64,000 nt of DNA from DATGLE01 sp035294325 (GCA_035294325.1 DATGLE010000066.1:1-64000); one strand, 5' to 3'. Counted from the stretch's first letter, positions 25,684 to 34,892 are shown. Made by a program: numbers and translations. The notes: generated by a model from the letters alone, not told the origin.

Positions 25684-25929
25684 GTGGGAATGTTACGGGT
25701 GATGTCACGGCGTGGCGACGACCGTGTCACCTGGGACGAGCAGAAAGTTCTGGTCGGGGATCCCGAAGCACTGGCTGCTGTCCGGGAAGCTGAAAGAATC
25801 TTCGCGCAAGAGCGAGCAAAGGGCGCGACTGCCTTCCGCATCGAGACCGGGAAACCATCACAGCGGATCGACCAGTTCGACGCCACCGCTGAACAAATCG
25901 TCCTGGTTCCACGAGTCGTTGGGGGATGA
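25684..25929 (+). CDS. Small GG-terminated protein, candidate ubiquitin-like fold
   Basis: An 81-residue protein with a GTG start seven bases after AGGAGG (an ATG two codons later is possible). The order of predicted elements is strand-strand (LRVMSRRGDDRVTWD), one long helix (DPEALAAVREAERIFAQERA), two strands (ATAFRIETGKPSQRI), a turn and a last strand ending AEQIVLVPRVVGG. That order and the terminal Gly-Gly after a hydrophobic/proline strand resemble MoaD/ThiS and other ubiquitin-like proteins (compare the MoaD-type ending FPPVAGG). This is inference from pattern, not a recognised family. It overlaps the next gene by four bases (ATGA). No E1-, E2- or JAB-type gene lies nearby. Confidence 0.7.
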   Translation: MGMLRVMSRRGDDRVTWDEQKVLVGDPEALAAVREAERIFAQERAKGATAFRIETGKPSQRIDQFDATAEQIVLVPRVVGG

Positions 25930-26336
25930 ACCTGGCCTCTCAGGCGCTGACCGCCCTGTGCTGGATTGTTATTGTCCTCGCTATCTCACCGATGGTATGG
26001 CTTATTCTCCAGCCATACTTCAAGGGGTGGTCGCGCGCCGAGCGACGAGCCACTGATCTGTTACGCGATACGCTCACGCCTGAGCAATTCCACCAGCTTA
26101 CCTGGCGGGGCTACCTTGAGATTCCTAGCCCCACGGCTCCACAGCGCATCTATCGTGTACCAAGAACAAAGGGCTACGTCCAGGTAATAGAAAATGGTCG
26201 CGCGATCATGCGGCTGTGCTTGCAGCCGGTTGAGTGTTTGCCCGATGCGGATGTGGTGGTACTGCATAAGCTTATGATCGAGGCGAATGAGGAGACCTAT
26301 CTTCAGAAGGCAAACAAGTACTTCTGTGTTGACTGA
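25926..26336 (+). CDS. Membrane-anchored hypothetical protein
   Basis: A 136-residue protein with one N-terminal membrane segment (about residues 8-29, ALCWIVIVLAISPMVWLILQ) and a soluble domain: LLRDTLTPEQFHQLTWRGYL, then EIPSPTAPQRIYRVPRTKGY, VQVIENGRAIMRLCLQP and a final helix HKLMIEANEETYLQKANKYF. I do not recognise a named family. Translation is coupled to the GG-ending protein through an ATGA overlap, which suggests that the two work together, perhaps at the membrane. An imperfect 28-bp hairpin follows. Confidence 0.7.
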   Translation: MNLASQALTALCWIVIVLAISPMVWLILQPYFKGWSRAERRATDLLRDTLTPEQFHQLTWRGYLEIPSPTAPQRIYRVPRTKGYVQVIENGRAIMRLCLQPVECLPDADVVVLHKLMIEANEETYLQKANKYFCVD

Positions 26337-26345
26337 TCGTGCGGG

Positions 26346-26419
26346 CCAGGGGTGAGCGCGCAGGGGAACCGGCAGCCGCTGATGCAGCCCCGCCGGTTAT
26401 CCTGCGCGCTCACTCCTGG
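26346..26419. terminator. Convergent hairpin terminator
   Basis: Arms 26346-26373 and 26392-26419 pair with three mismatches. The structure lies between two convergent genes and overlaps the last codons of the DUF3090 gene. Confidence 0.6.
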
Positions 26420-27000
26420 TCTTCTTCATCTTCATCTTCAATACGGATAATCTCCAGGTGGCCGTTCTGCTTCAAACACGCGTGCGGCCCATCTTCAAGC
26501 GGCGCTCCACAGAGCGGGCAGACCGGGCGGCCCCGCGAAACCACCGCGCTTATCAGGCGTGTGAGTTGCCGGGCGTCATCGCGTGTAAAGCTGAAAGAGA
26601 CTGCATCTTCCTCACGCATCAGCAGTTGGGGCCTCTCGTCCGGCCCCAGCACGATATCCAGCGGCGTCGCGCTCAGCACAAATGTGTCATGACGCTCATC
26701 GTAGCCAAGCTTCATCTCTCCCACCTGGAAATCGTAGGTAGCGGGCAGCGGAAAATCATCGGGCATGCCCTCCGGCGCCGGTTGACTGCCGGCACGCGCC
26801 TCGACGCGTAAGACCTGCCCCTCGGTCAGTTGAGCCAGAAAGCGATCCAGCGCCAGCGATAAGTTATTGAGTTGTCCCTTTTCCATCCACATGATGACGG
26901 AACCGCGTGTACTCCGCGCGAAGAGACGAAAGCGCCGCTGGCCGGGCTGACCCACGGCGTCAGCGCCAAGCACACTTACTGGCCCCAATTCTCTACTCAT
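26410..27000 (-). CDS. DUF3090 family protein
   Basis: A 196-residue protein of the DUF3090 family, which is shared by actinobacteria and Chloroflexota. It begins with SVLGADAVGQPGQRRFRLFA, has the middle block FQVGEMKLGYDERHDTFVL, and ends in a zinc-knuckle-like CPLCGAPLEDGPHACLKQNG followed by an acidic tail. In actinobacteria it sits by a phosphoglycerate-mutase-like/SCO1664 cluster and is uncharacterised. The ATG at 27000 is chosen because GGTGAG lies five bases upstream; a GTG two codons earlier is possible. Confidence 0.88.
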   Translation of the reverse strand: MSRELGPVSVLGADAVGQPGQRRFRLFARSTRGSVIMWMEKGQLNNLSLALDRFLAQLTEGQVLRVEARAGSQPAPEGMPDDFPLPATYDFQVGEMKLGYDERHDTFVLSATPLDIVLGPDERPQLLMREEDAVSFSFTRDDARQLTRLISAVVSRGRPVCPLCGAPLEDGPHACLKQNGHLEIIRIEDEDEEDQE

Positions 27001-27064
27001 AAACACTCACCTTACCTCTCTCCAATATACATCAATTAGTGTCTGATTCCCGATCCGAGCGCTT

Positions 27065-27169
27065 GCTCGCGCCTGCAACGCTCGCCTTATCTGATGTGTT
27101 GTAGGGAAACATGCGCGAAGCGCATGTTTCCCTACAACACATCAGATTCACAGTGCGGCGGAGCCGCAC
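27065..27169. repeat. Palindrome element with constant flanks (forward orientation)
   Basis: Flank A (27065-27086, CTCGCGCCTGCAACGCTCGC core), perfect 28-bp arms 27089-27116 and 27120-27147 around GAA, then flank B GTGCGGCGGAGCCGCAC (27153-27169). It lies in inverted orientation to the 25.3-kb copy; together they bracket the GG-protein, membrane protein and DUF3090 genes. Confidence 0.8.
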
Positions 27170-27214
27170 GAACATCCGGCCAGGGAGAGCAGGAACACTG
27201 AGCATCGGACACCC

Positions 27215-28195
27215 TTAATACCCCCGCTCTGGATCGTAGCGGTTCTGCAATGGCTCACCGGCACGATAGCGGCGAAGATTATCAGCGAATAGCGCTGCAA
27301 GGCGCTGCTCATAGTGAACGCTCACCCCCGAAATATGAGGAGTCAGGATGACGTTGGGCAGCGAGTACAACGGGCTGTCCTGGGGCAGCGGCTCCTCCTC
27401 GGCTACGTCGAGGCCCGCTCCACCAATCCACCCTTCCTGCAAGGCACGGATCAGCATCTTCTCGTCAACTACGTGTCCCCGCGCGATATTGACCAGATAA
27501 GCATGTGGCCGCATGGCTCGCAGTTCAGCCTCACCTATGAGTCGCCTGGTCTGCGCGGTCAGAGGTACAGCCAGCACAACGTAGTCGCTCTCACCAAGCA
27601 TTTCGCGCAGGCGCGAGGACGGATAGAGTTGATCTACATCGGGATCGCGCTCACCCTCGCTCACCGAGCGGCGCGTTCCCAGCACACGCATACCAAACGC
27701 TCTCCCCAGATGCGCGACGCGCCGCCCGATACGGCCCAGGCCGACGATTCCCAGCGTCTGATCTACCAGTTCGCGCCCTCCCAGCTTATACCAGTTCGCG
27801 CTCAACGGCCAGACGCGGCGGTCCTGTAGACGCACCATTGCCGGCCATGTACGGTTAAACATAAGCATGCTGCCAAAGACGTATTCGCCGATGGTCGTGG
27901 CATTAATACCCGCTGCACTCGTTATGATGACGCCGCTATCTCTCTCCAATATACCCGACGGTTGCAGGCTATCAACTCCGGCGCCCGCCGCCTGGAGCCA
28001 GTTCAGATGAGGGGCCAGTTCACGCCAGTTGTTCGGCACCCAGTACGAGCACAGAACCTCGGCCTCCCGCAGATGGGACAGAAATGTATCGGTATCCGTT
28101 ACGCAGAGGATATCCATTCCAGCCGCCTCTCGCAAAGCCTCCTGCGAAGTTCGGGAAAATGGAAATGCGCTTATCACCTTCAAGCCTTCGGTCAT
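27215..28195 (-). CDS. D-2-hydroxyacid dehydrogenase
   Basis: A 326-residue NAD(P)-dependent oxidoreductase of the D-isomer 2-hydroxyacid dehydrogenase family, interconverting a 2-ketoacid and a D-2-hydroxyacid. The Rossmann loop is GIVGLGRIGRRVAHLG near residue 147. The catalytic triad is visible: Arg in NIARGHVVDE near 237, Glu in DVAEEEPLP near 265, and His in LTPHISG near 285. The substrate cannot be assigned; glyoxylate/hydroxypyruvate or related short acids are likely. AAGGAGAT precedes the ATG at 28195. It is preceded by a 390-bp gap shared with the carbohydrate cluster. Confidence 0.88.
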   Translation of the reverse strand: MTEGLKVISAFPFSRTSQEALREAAGMDILCVTDTDTFLSHLREAEVLCSYWVPNNWRELAPHLNWLQAAGAGVDSLQPSGILERDSGVIITSAAGINATTIGEYVFGSMLMFNRTWPAMVRLQDRRVWPLSANWYKLGGRELVDQTLGIVGLGRIGRRVAHLGRAFGMRVLGTRRSVSEGERDPDVDQLYPSSRLREMLGESDYVVLAVPLTAQTRRLIGEAELRAMRPHAYLVNIARGHVVDEKMLIRALQEGWIGGAGLDVAEEEPLPQDSPLYSLPNVILTPHISGVSVHYEQRLAALFADNLRRYRAGEPLQNRYDPERGY

Positions 28196-28587
28196 ACTAT
28201 AATGATCTCCTTAACATACGTGCTGCATCCGCTTATCCCCTAAAGTCTATACGAAATCATGGCTCTGTGGCAATAGGCAAGTTACGCACGAGGCTCGATG
28301 GGTGCTGGCGGCTGCCTGCCGCGAGCAGGTGGCATGATACAGTCTGTACATTGACGCCGCCATAGCTTAAAATACTTGTGACTCTCGCTATATTAGCATC
28401 GTACAATAGTAATTAGAACTCAGGCGCTGCCGCTAGCAAAGACAAATGTCCCAGCCGGTTGCAACAACTCCGTGAGAGACGTTAAATAATAAGGTCCCTT
28501 TACATTCCGCAAAAATATGCATACGTTTATAACCGTCAGTGTCTATCTATAGAGCAACTTACTTTAATGAACATAGAGGAAAGAAGC
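28196..28587. other. 392-bp divergent gap
   Basis: This gap lies between the divergent hydroxyacid dehydrogenase gene and the glycoside hydrolase gene. It has an AT-rich stretch (28360-28420) with several -10-like boxes (TATATT, TACAAT) but no unambiguous promoter. No gene or repeat is seen. Confidence 0.35.
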
Positions 28588-30258
28588 ATGGTATTCAATA
28601 ACATGGGAGGTCGTAATGGCTCGATTGCGCAAATGCAACCGCAGGGAGGTCAGCCACGGCCCGCACCCGCACCCGCGCCCGGATGGCGGGACATCCCCCT
28701 GCAACAACCGCCATCGAAGCGAAAGCGGCAGCGGCGCCTGATCACTTTCTTAATCATTGTCCTGCTTTTCCTGATTATCTTCGCGGCTCTACGTGTAAGC
28801 GCAATCGCCAGCGGCGCCAACGATCAATTACTGGTTCATATCGGCAATCAGCAGGTAGCCACACTTGATCTGCGGCAGAGCTTCCCGATCAGCCCCTATC
28901 TATTTGGAACGAATGTGTTTCCTCTTCATGACTCAAGTTCACTGGACAGCCCGTTCTCTGGCTTTATGCCCGACACGTCGCTGATGCGCAACGGCCTGCG
29001 ATCAGCCGGTATCAATCTTCTGCGCTACCCCGGCGGCAACTGGGGCGAACAGCACATTCTCTCGCAGAGTCAGCTTAACGACTTCAGCAAATTGCTGACT
29101 CAGACCAATGCCCAGGGCATGCTCCAGGCACACCTCTCCGGCCCCGTGCCGGACCAGGCCGGCGTCCTGCAACCACAGGGTATGAACAACAGTCTCGCCT
29201 CCAGGGCCAACCTCGCCGCCCAGTGGGTAAACTATATGAACAAATCCAACAATGGCCTGCATCCCGTCCTCTTCTGGACTGTTGGCAACGAGCCTGATCG
29301 CCTGATCGATCCGCTGACAAAGAAACCGTATACCGTTGCCGACTATGTGAACGCCTTTATCCAGTTCTCCAGAGCCATGCACCAGGCCGATCCTCGGATC
29401 AAAGTTTTCGGACCGGAGATCAGCCAGTTCTTCGGCGTTGGAGCCGGCCCCTTTGATGCCACAAAGCACGCGTGGATGGACAGCTTCCTCCAGGGCGTAG
29501 GAGCCTATGAGAAGGCGCATTTCGGCAAAGATCTGTTCTATCACCTGCTCGATGGCGTCTCGTTTCACTTCTATCCCTTCGGCAACACTCAGGAGCCGTC
29601 GTCGCTTATCCTGAGCAGCGCGAGCCAGTGGAACTACCTTCTGCCTCCGCTGCGCGATCTGATCCAGCGCGATCTCGGACGCGACGTTCCCATTGCTATC
29701 ACAGAGATCAATAGCAACGTCGGGCCGGTCCTGCCCACGCCTGCTGTCGCCTCCCTCTGGTGGGCGGATACGCTCGGCGCACTGATGAACCAGCAGGTCG
29801 ATTACGTCGCGTTCTTCGCCACCGCCGGAGTATCCAGGCCCTACCCGCTCTTTACGCCGGACGGCCTGCACGAAACGGCAATGATGCGCGTCATGCAGTT
29901 GTTCTCAAAACTCCAGCACAATCTCATCCCGCTGCCGGTCCAGAACGATCCGATCAGCGTCTACGCCACGCAGGACGACAGCCATCAAACGGTGAGCCTG
30001 CTCTTTATCAACAAGTCAGCGAACTCCCAGCTCGTAGAAGTGGATCCCGCGAATCAGGTGGCCGGGATCAGCCCCTGGCAGAGCCAGAGCATCGCCCTTG
30101 CAGGCAATAGTATCGTCGTGGTAACGCTGCACCGGGGCGGAGGCGCGGACGCGTATAGCTTCAGCGAGCAGGGCGGCAATAGCGCAGCGGCAGCTCAACT
30201 GGTGCATACTGTATGCGGCAATAAGACCGACCTGATGGGAAACTCTATACCATGTTAG
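28588..30258 (+). CDS. Membrane-anchored glycoside hydrolase-like protein
   Basis: A 556-residue protein with a cytoplasmic Pro/Gln-rich tail, one signal-anchor (about residues 50-70, LITFLIIVLLFLIIFAALRV) and an extracellular domain. The latter reads as a TIM-barrel glycosidase of the arabinofuranosidase/clan A type: LRYPGGNWGE, then LFWTVGNEPDRL with the probable acid/base Glu, and VPIAITEINSNVG with the probable nucleophile Glu, ending in a beta domain. The exact GH family is not clear. The ATG at 28588 follows AGAGGA; an ATG seven codons up has no ribosome site. It begins a three-gene set with two glycosyltransferases, suggesting trimming or remodelling of the polymer they make. Confidence 0.8.
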   Translation: MVFNNMGGRNGSIAQMQPQGGQPRPAPAPAPGWRDIPLQQPPSKRKRQRRLITFLIIVLLFLIIFAALRVSAIASGANDQLLVHIGNQQVATLDLRQSFPISPYLFGTNVFPLHDSSSLDSPFSGFMPDTSLMRNGLRSAGINLLRYPGGNWGEQHILSQSQLNDFSKLLTQTNAQGMLQAHLSGPVPDQAGVLQPQGMNNSLASRANLAAQWVNYMNKSNNGLHPVLFWTVGNEPDRLIDPLTKKPYTVADYVNAFIQFSRAMHQADPRIKVFGPEISQFFGVGAGPFDATKHAWMDSFLQGVGAYEKAHFGKDLFYHLLDGVSFHFYPFGNTQEPSSLILSSASQWNYLLPPLRDLIQRDLGRDVPIAITEINSNVGPVLPTPAVASLWWADTLGALMNQQVDYVAFFATAGVSRPYPLFTPDGLHETAMMRVMQLFSKLQHNLIPLPVQNDPISVYATQDDSHQTVSLLFINKSANSQLVEVDPANQVAGISPWQSQSIALAGNSIVVVTLHRGGGADAYSFSEQGGNSAAAAQLVHTVCGNKTDLMGNSIPC

Positions 30259-30270
30259 CGAGGAAAAACA

Positions 30271-31557
30271 GTGGCTTCGACCATTCTCATACAATGCCTT
30301 GAAGCGATCTATCTCTTCATCATTGCTCTGATGACCTTTCAGGCCATCTTTAATATACGCACCCTGCTCTTTATCTGGGAGACGCCGGAGCATGCATGGC
30401 TCAACCATGCGCCGACGATCTATCGCGATCCCTGCCTCTCCTTCACGATTCTGCTGCCTGCGCGTCACGAGGAGGCCGTATACCAGGAGACAATACAGAA
30501 GGTCTACGACCTCAACTATCCCAGAGAACTGATGCAGATCCTGGCGATCTGTAGCGACGACGACGTTGGCACCATCGCGGAGGCGCAGGCGAAGATCAAT
30601 CAGTTGCGCGATCCACACGTACAGTTGCTCATCTACACCAACAAGCCGACCAGCAAGCCGCGCGGCCTCAATCACGCGCTCCAGGTGGCGCGCGGCGATA
30701 TCGTAACTATCTTCGACGCCGAAGATGAGCCGCACCCCGATATCCTCAACGTCATCAATACGACGATGCTCAACGAAGATGTAGACGTGGTGCAGAGCGG
30801 GGTGCAGTTAATGAACCACAACACCAGATGGTTCTGCTTCCTGAACGTGCTTGAATACTTCTTCTGGTTCAAGTCGTCGATGCACTTCTTCGCGCGTATC
30901 GGCATGACGCCGCTGGGCGGCAATACGGTCTTTGTCCGCCGCGAGCTGATGGAGCAGCTCGGCGGCTGGGATGAAACCTGCCTGACCGAAGACGCCGATC
31001 TGGGCATCCGCCTGAGTCTCTCGCATGCACGCATACGCATTCTTTATGAAGATGAATTCGTGACGCGCGAGGAGACGCCAAATACCGTCATGCAGTTCAT
31101 CAAGCAGCGCACGCGCTGGAATCAGGGCTTTATCCAGATCCTTTTCAAGGGCGAATGGAGAAAACTGCCGCGTCTCTCGCAGCGCCTGCTGGCCTTCTAC
31201 GTACTGATTCTACCCGAAGTACAGGCATTCTTTATGTTTATGATGCCAATCTCATTTTTCATGTTCTTCTTTATAAAGCTGCCGCTCTGGCTCGCCATGC
31301 TTACCTTCCTGCCACTCTACTGCTTCTTGATGGCGCTCTGCATCGATGTGGCAGGACTGCACGAGTTTTTGATAGCGCATGATCGCCCCTGGCGCTGGCG
31401 CGAAGCGATTATCATGCTTCTGGCCTTCTTCCCCTACCAGGCGATATTGGGATGGGCGTCGGTGCGCGCCGTTTATCGCCAGTTGCGCGGCGCGTCAGAC
31501 TGGGAGAAGACCGCTCATATTGGACAACATCGCAGCCAGGCTGCGCTACAAAGATAA
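30271..31557 (+). CDS. Family 2 glycosyltransferase, membrane synthase type
   Basis: A 428-residue processive-type GT2 enzyme. One membrane segment leads (about 5-28), the catalytic domain follows with the nucleotide-binding DAED (near 150), PLGGNTVFVRRELMEQLGGW, the catalytic-base motif TEDADLG (near 240) and the QRTRW acceptor motif (near 278), then several membrane spans (305-330, 335-360, 385-405). This layout is that of cellulose/hyaluronan-synthase-like enzymes that polymerise and export sugar chains. It has a GTG start 12 bp after the previous gene with GAGGA upstream. It has no PilZ domain, so direct c-di-GMP control is not evident. Confidence 0.9.
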   Translation: MASTILIQCLEAIYLFIIALMTFQAIFNIRTLLFIWETPEHAWLNHAPTIYRDPCLSFTILLPARHEEAVYQETIQKVYDLNYPRELMQILAICSDDDVGTIAEAQAKINQLRDPHVQLLIYTNKPTSKPRGLNHALQVARGDIVTIFDAEDEPHPDILNVINTTMLNEDVDVVQSGVQLMNHNTRWFCFLNVLEYFFWFKSSMHFFARIGMTPLGGNTVFVRRELMEQLGGWDETCLTEDADLGIRLSLSHARIRILYEDEFVTREETPNTVMQFIKQRTRWNQGFIQILFKGEWRKLPRLSQRLLAFYVLILPEVQAFFMFMMPISFFMFFFIKLPLWLAMLTFLPLYCFLMALCIDVAGLHEFLIAHDRPWRWREAIIMLLAFFPYQAILGWASVRAVYRQLRGASDWEKTAHIGQHRSQAALQR

Positions 31558-31568
31558 GGAAGGGAGCC

Positions 31569-33554
31569 ATGACATCTTCGTACAGGCCGACGCCCGAGCC
31601 AGGGAGACAGGGGCCGGCCGGCAAAGCAGGTCCCGCTCCCGGTGCTCCCATGCAAAATCAGGGCGGCCCGGCCCGGCCAGGATTAGAACCGGGCCGGCGG
31701 GCACCAGAGCCGGAGACAAAGGATGGCAGCGTCATTCTGTATCGCGGCCAGCACTTCTTTGTGAGCACAGTCGCGCGTTCTAATCGGGGCCGCTCCGGCT
31801 CAGCGCGCAAGCCAACGGGATACACAGCCCCATTGAAGGCCAGACCTCAGCGGAAAGAGCAGATCGCATACAGCCAGACACGCCTGATGCCACAGGTGGA
31901 TCTCGAAGCTCCAACTACCCGCAAGGGTATCCCTATTCCGGCCTGGCTGGAGATCAGCGTCGTCGTTATCGGCCTGCTCATCTCGCTCACGACGCACGCC
32001 ATCAACATGTTCAACTTCCCCCTGTACGAACAGGACGAAGGCACCTACATGGCGGCGGCCTGGGCGATCCAGCATGGGCAGTTGTGGCCCTATGCCTACG
32101 GCTACGGCCATCCGCCCGCCGGATGGATACAGATTGCCTTCCTGCTCAACTTCGTAGGCGGCATCTTCTCATTCGGCAACGCCATCAATACCGGCCGCGT
32201 ACTGATGCTGCTCTACACGACAGGTATGGCGCTGTTGATCTATCTGATTGTGCGCCGTATGACCGGAAGCCGCGTTATAGCTATGGTGGGCCTGCTCATC
32301 TTCGCCTTTTCGCCGATGAGCACCACTTTCCTGCGCGATGTGCTGCTGGACAATATCGGCGCCTTCTGGTTCATGCTTTCGCTCTACCTGCTGGTTATCA
32401 GCGAGAGTCGCCTGCTCTACATCACGCTCGCGGGCATGGCCTTTGGCATCGCTATCCTCTCAAAAGAGACCTTCGTGATGTTCATACCGGGTATGATCTA
32501 CGGCGTCTGGCTGAACACCACGCGCTTCCAGCGCAAGTTTGCCCTGGTCGCCTTCATTTATACCTTCGCAGCGCTCGGCTCCAGCTTTGTGCTGATGGCA
32601 ATCCTGAAAGGCGAATTGTTTCCGTATACGCCGGGCGGCTGGTTTCCCTGGGATCAGCACCCGCACCTGAGCCTGCTGAGTACCTACGCCGGGCAGGTCA
32701 GTCGCGGTCAAAGCCAGGGCAGCATAGAAGAAAGCATCTCCCAATGGCTACAATCTGATGCGCTGCTCGTTCTGGTAAGCGGCGGATCTATCATCTTTAA
32801 CGTGATTGTGGGCTGGTGGAAGCGCCAGCAGTTCCTTTTTGCGCTGCTGGCGATCTGCTACTGGCTGCTGCTGCTGCGCGGCGGTGTGGTGTATGCGTTC
32901 TATATCATTCCGCTTATTCCGCTCAGCGTCGTCAACGTGGTTCTCGCCATCGATACCATCCTGAGCGGGATCATCAGGGTAGTACGCTTTGAGCCGGTAC
33001 GCGTCGTCCTGGCGCTGGCCGCGCTGGCATTGATACTCTCGCACGACGTGAGTTCAGCGAGCTGGAGCTATGTCTACACGCAGCACCCCACCTCCGCCCA
33101 GAACGACGCTTTGCTATGGATTCGCCAGCATGTGCCACGCAGCGATTTCATCGTTATTAACTCCTATCTCCTCACCGACCTGCGTGCGACGGGAGGTGAA
33201 GGCGTCGGCGATGGAGCGCCATATCCCTACGCAAACGTCTACTATAATGTCGTCAGCGATCCAACCATACGCGATGCTATACTGCATCGCAACTGGAACA
33301 ACATCGACTATATCGTGGTTGATCCGGCAATGCTGGCGGATATTCAGACCGGCATCACCGGCAATTATGGGCTGCTCAAGCAGGCGTTCGACCATTCTGT
33401 GAAGGTCGCGCAGTTCACGGCGCCCGATCACAACTATCAGACCAGCATCTTCATCTACAAGGTCATACATTCGCAGCAGCCACCGGCGGCGCTGGCTGGT
33501 GCAGCTTTGCCCGAAGGTACTACAATCATAGATAGGCGCTCGCTTATGGGATAG
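31569..33554 (+). CDS. GT-C family glycosyltransferase (ArnT/PMT-like)
   Basis: A 661-residue integral membrane protein. Residues 1-130 are a cytoplasmic, Pro/Gly/Arg-rich low-complexity tail. The first membrane span (about 135-155) is followed by the extracytoplasmic acidic motif YEQDEGTYMAAAWAIQHG, the hallmark of GT-C enzymes that use polyprenyl-phosphate sugars. About ten more spans follow, then a soluble C-terminal domain. It should add a sugar to a lipid, glycan or protein on the outer face. AAGGAAGGGAG precedes the ATG at 31569, 11 bp after the GT2 gene. Confidence 0.88.
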   Translation: MTSSYRPTPEPGRQGPAGKAGPAPGAPMQNQGGPARPGLEPGRRAPEPETKDGSVILYRGQHFFVSTVARSNRGRSGSARKPTGYTAPLKARPQRKEQIAYSQTRLMPQVDLEAPTTRKGIPIPAWLEISVVVIGLLISLTTHAINMFNFPLYEQDEGTYMAAAWAIQHGQLWPYAYGYGHPPAGWIQIAFLLNFVGGIFSFGNAINTGRVLMLLYTTGMALLIYLIVRRMTGSRVIAMVGLLIFAFSPMSTTFLRDVLLDNIGAFWFMLSLYLLVISESRLLYITLAGMAFGIAILSKETFVMFIPGMIYGVWLNTTRFQRKFALVAFIYTFAALGSSFVLMAILKGELFPYTPGGWFPWDQHPHLSLLSTYAGQVSRGQSQGSIEESISQWLQSDALLVLVSGGSIIFNVIVGWWKRQQFLFALLAICYWLLLLRGGVVYAFYIIPLIPLSVVNVVLAIDTILSGIIRVVRFEPVRVVLALAALALILSHDVSSASWSYVYTQHPTSAQNDALLWIRQHVPRSDFIVINSYLLTDLRATGGEGVGDGAPYPYANVYYNVVSDPTIRDAILHRNWNNIDYIVVDPAMLADIQTGITGNYGLLKQAFDHSVKVAQFTAPDHNYQTSIFIYKVIHSQQPPAALAGAALPEGTTIIDRRSLMG

Positions 33555-33594
33555 CATTAGGAAGGGATTCTGAAAAACCAGGAGATGCTTTATG

Positions 33595-33671
33595 TTCGTA
33601 GCCGCACGATTTATCGCGCTTGAGGGCGCTCTACAGGTTGGCGCAGGCGCGATAAATTGCGCGACTACGAA
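33595..33671. repeat. Extragenic palindrome, GCGCGATAAAT family
   Basis: Arms 33595-33619 and 33647-33671 (25 bp, three mismatches) share GTAGCCGCACGATTTATCGC with the family seen at 7.3, 59.4 and 60.9 kb. It lies between the GT-C gene and the DUF362 gene. Confidence 0.75.
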
Positions 33672-33728
33672 TATGGGATGCCCGTCTCAAATTGTTAAAC
33701 TTGATAGAATATAAGGAATAAAAAATAT

Positions 33729-34892
33729 ATGCTAGCGACACAAACAAAGACCGATACAATTGCTATTACGCGCACATTTGATGGCATCGAAGAGGCCGCA
33801 CATCGCGTCATCGAGCAAGTGGGGGGTATGGCGTCCGTCATCAATGGTGCAAAAATCGCTATCCTCAAGCCTAACCTCGTTGCCGGGCGCAGCGCCGCCA
33901 CCGGTTCTACTACCAGCTTCGCGCTGATGAAGGCCGTGGCCGAAGAGGTACGCGCATGCGGTGCGGAGCCGGTACTCTGTGAGACGCCCGGCACCGAGTT
34001 TGACCGCGAGGCAACCTATACCATTCTCGGCATAGAGCAGTTCTGCGCGGAGAACGGTATCCGCATCCTGCGCATCGATCCTGAGGGCGGCGAGGCCGAT
34101 TGGATGGAACTGCGGCCAGCGGGCGCGAGGAAATTGCGCCGCTTCCGCGTGCCGCGCATTTTGCAGGAGGCACGGCTGATTAATCTGCCAGTACTCAAGA
34201 CGCACGTTGTCTCTACAATGACGCTGAGCATGAAGAACCCGATGGGTATTCTACCCCGCCCGGATCGCCGCAGCATGCACACGCTGGGCATCGGCCAGTG
34301 CATCGTCGATATGAATTTCGGTATTAAGCCCGACCTGAATATCATCGATGGCAGCGTCGGCCAGGACGGCGAAGGCCCGCTCTACGGAGACAAGGCCGAC
34401 CTTCAGGTGATGATCGCCGGGCGCGATAGCCTCGCTACCGATCTCGTCGCCTGCCAGCTTGTCGGTGTCAAGCCGCGCATGGTGCCACACCTCAAGCTGG
34501 CGCTGGAGCAGATGGGCAAACCATCCTGGCAGATCGTTGGCGAAGAGGTGGGCGTCATCAAAAAGTTCCGCCTCCCCGAGCAGAAGGCGCTCTACCGCTT
34601 CATCTTCTGGATGATGTACCCGCTGGATTATCCCTACACCTGGATCGCCGAGCGCGGCAAGCATCTCTGCACTACGCTCTACAGCACCGGCCTGGTGGGC
34701 ACACGCCCGCAGATCAACGAGGAGAAGTGCACACGCTGCGGCGTCTGCGTGGATACCTGCCCGCTGCCCAACGTGATCGACCTGAAAACGCTCAAGGTCA
34801 ATCCCAAAACCTGCCAGCGCTGCCTGCTCTGCTACGAAGCCTGCCCGGAGAACGCTATCAGCGTCAAGGGCTATTCGGGGGCGCGCCAATGA
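33729..34892 (+). CDS. DUF362 protein with C-terminal 2[4Fe-4S] ferredoxin
   Basis: A 387-residue cytoplasmic protein. The DUF362 domain (about 10-290) includes KIAILKPNLVAG, LINLPVLKTHVVSTMTLSMK and DLNIIDGSVGQDGEGP. The C-terminal ferredoxin domain (about 330-380) has two cluster motifs, CTRCGVCVDTCP and CQRCLLCYEACP. DUF362 proteins are proposed redox enzymes or maturation factors; none of this fixes the substrate. The stop codon overlaps the start of the epimerase gene (ATGA), implying a joint role. Confidence 0.88.
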   Translation: MLATQTKTDTIAITRTFDGIEEAAHRVIEQVGGMASVINGAKIAILKPNLVAGRSAATGSTTSFALMKAVAEEVRACGAEPVLCETPGTEFDREATYTILGIEQFCAENGIRILRIDPEGGEADWMELRPAGARKLRRFRVPRILQEARLINLPVLKTHVVSTMTLSMKNPMGILPRPDRRSMHTLGIGQCIVDMNFGIKPDLNIIDGSVGQDGEGPLYGDKADLQVMIAGRDSLATDLVACQLVGVKPRMVPHLKLALEQMGKPSWQIVGEEVGVIKKFRLPEQKALYRFIFWMMYPLDYPYTWIAERGKHLCTTLYSTGLVGTRPQINEEKCTRCGVCVDTCPLPNVIDLKTLKVNPKTCQRCLLCYEACPENAISVKGYSGARQ

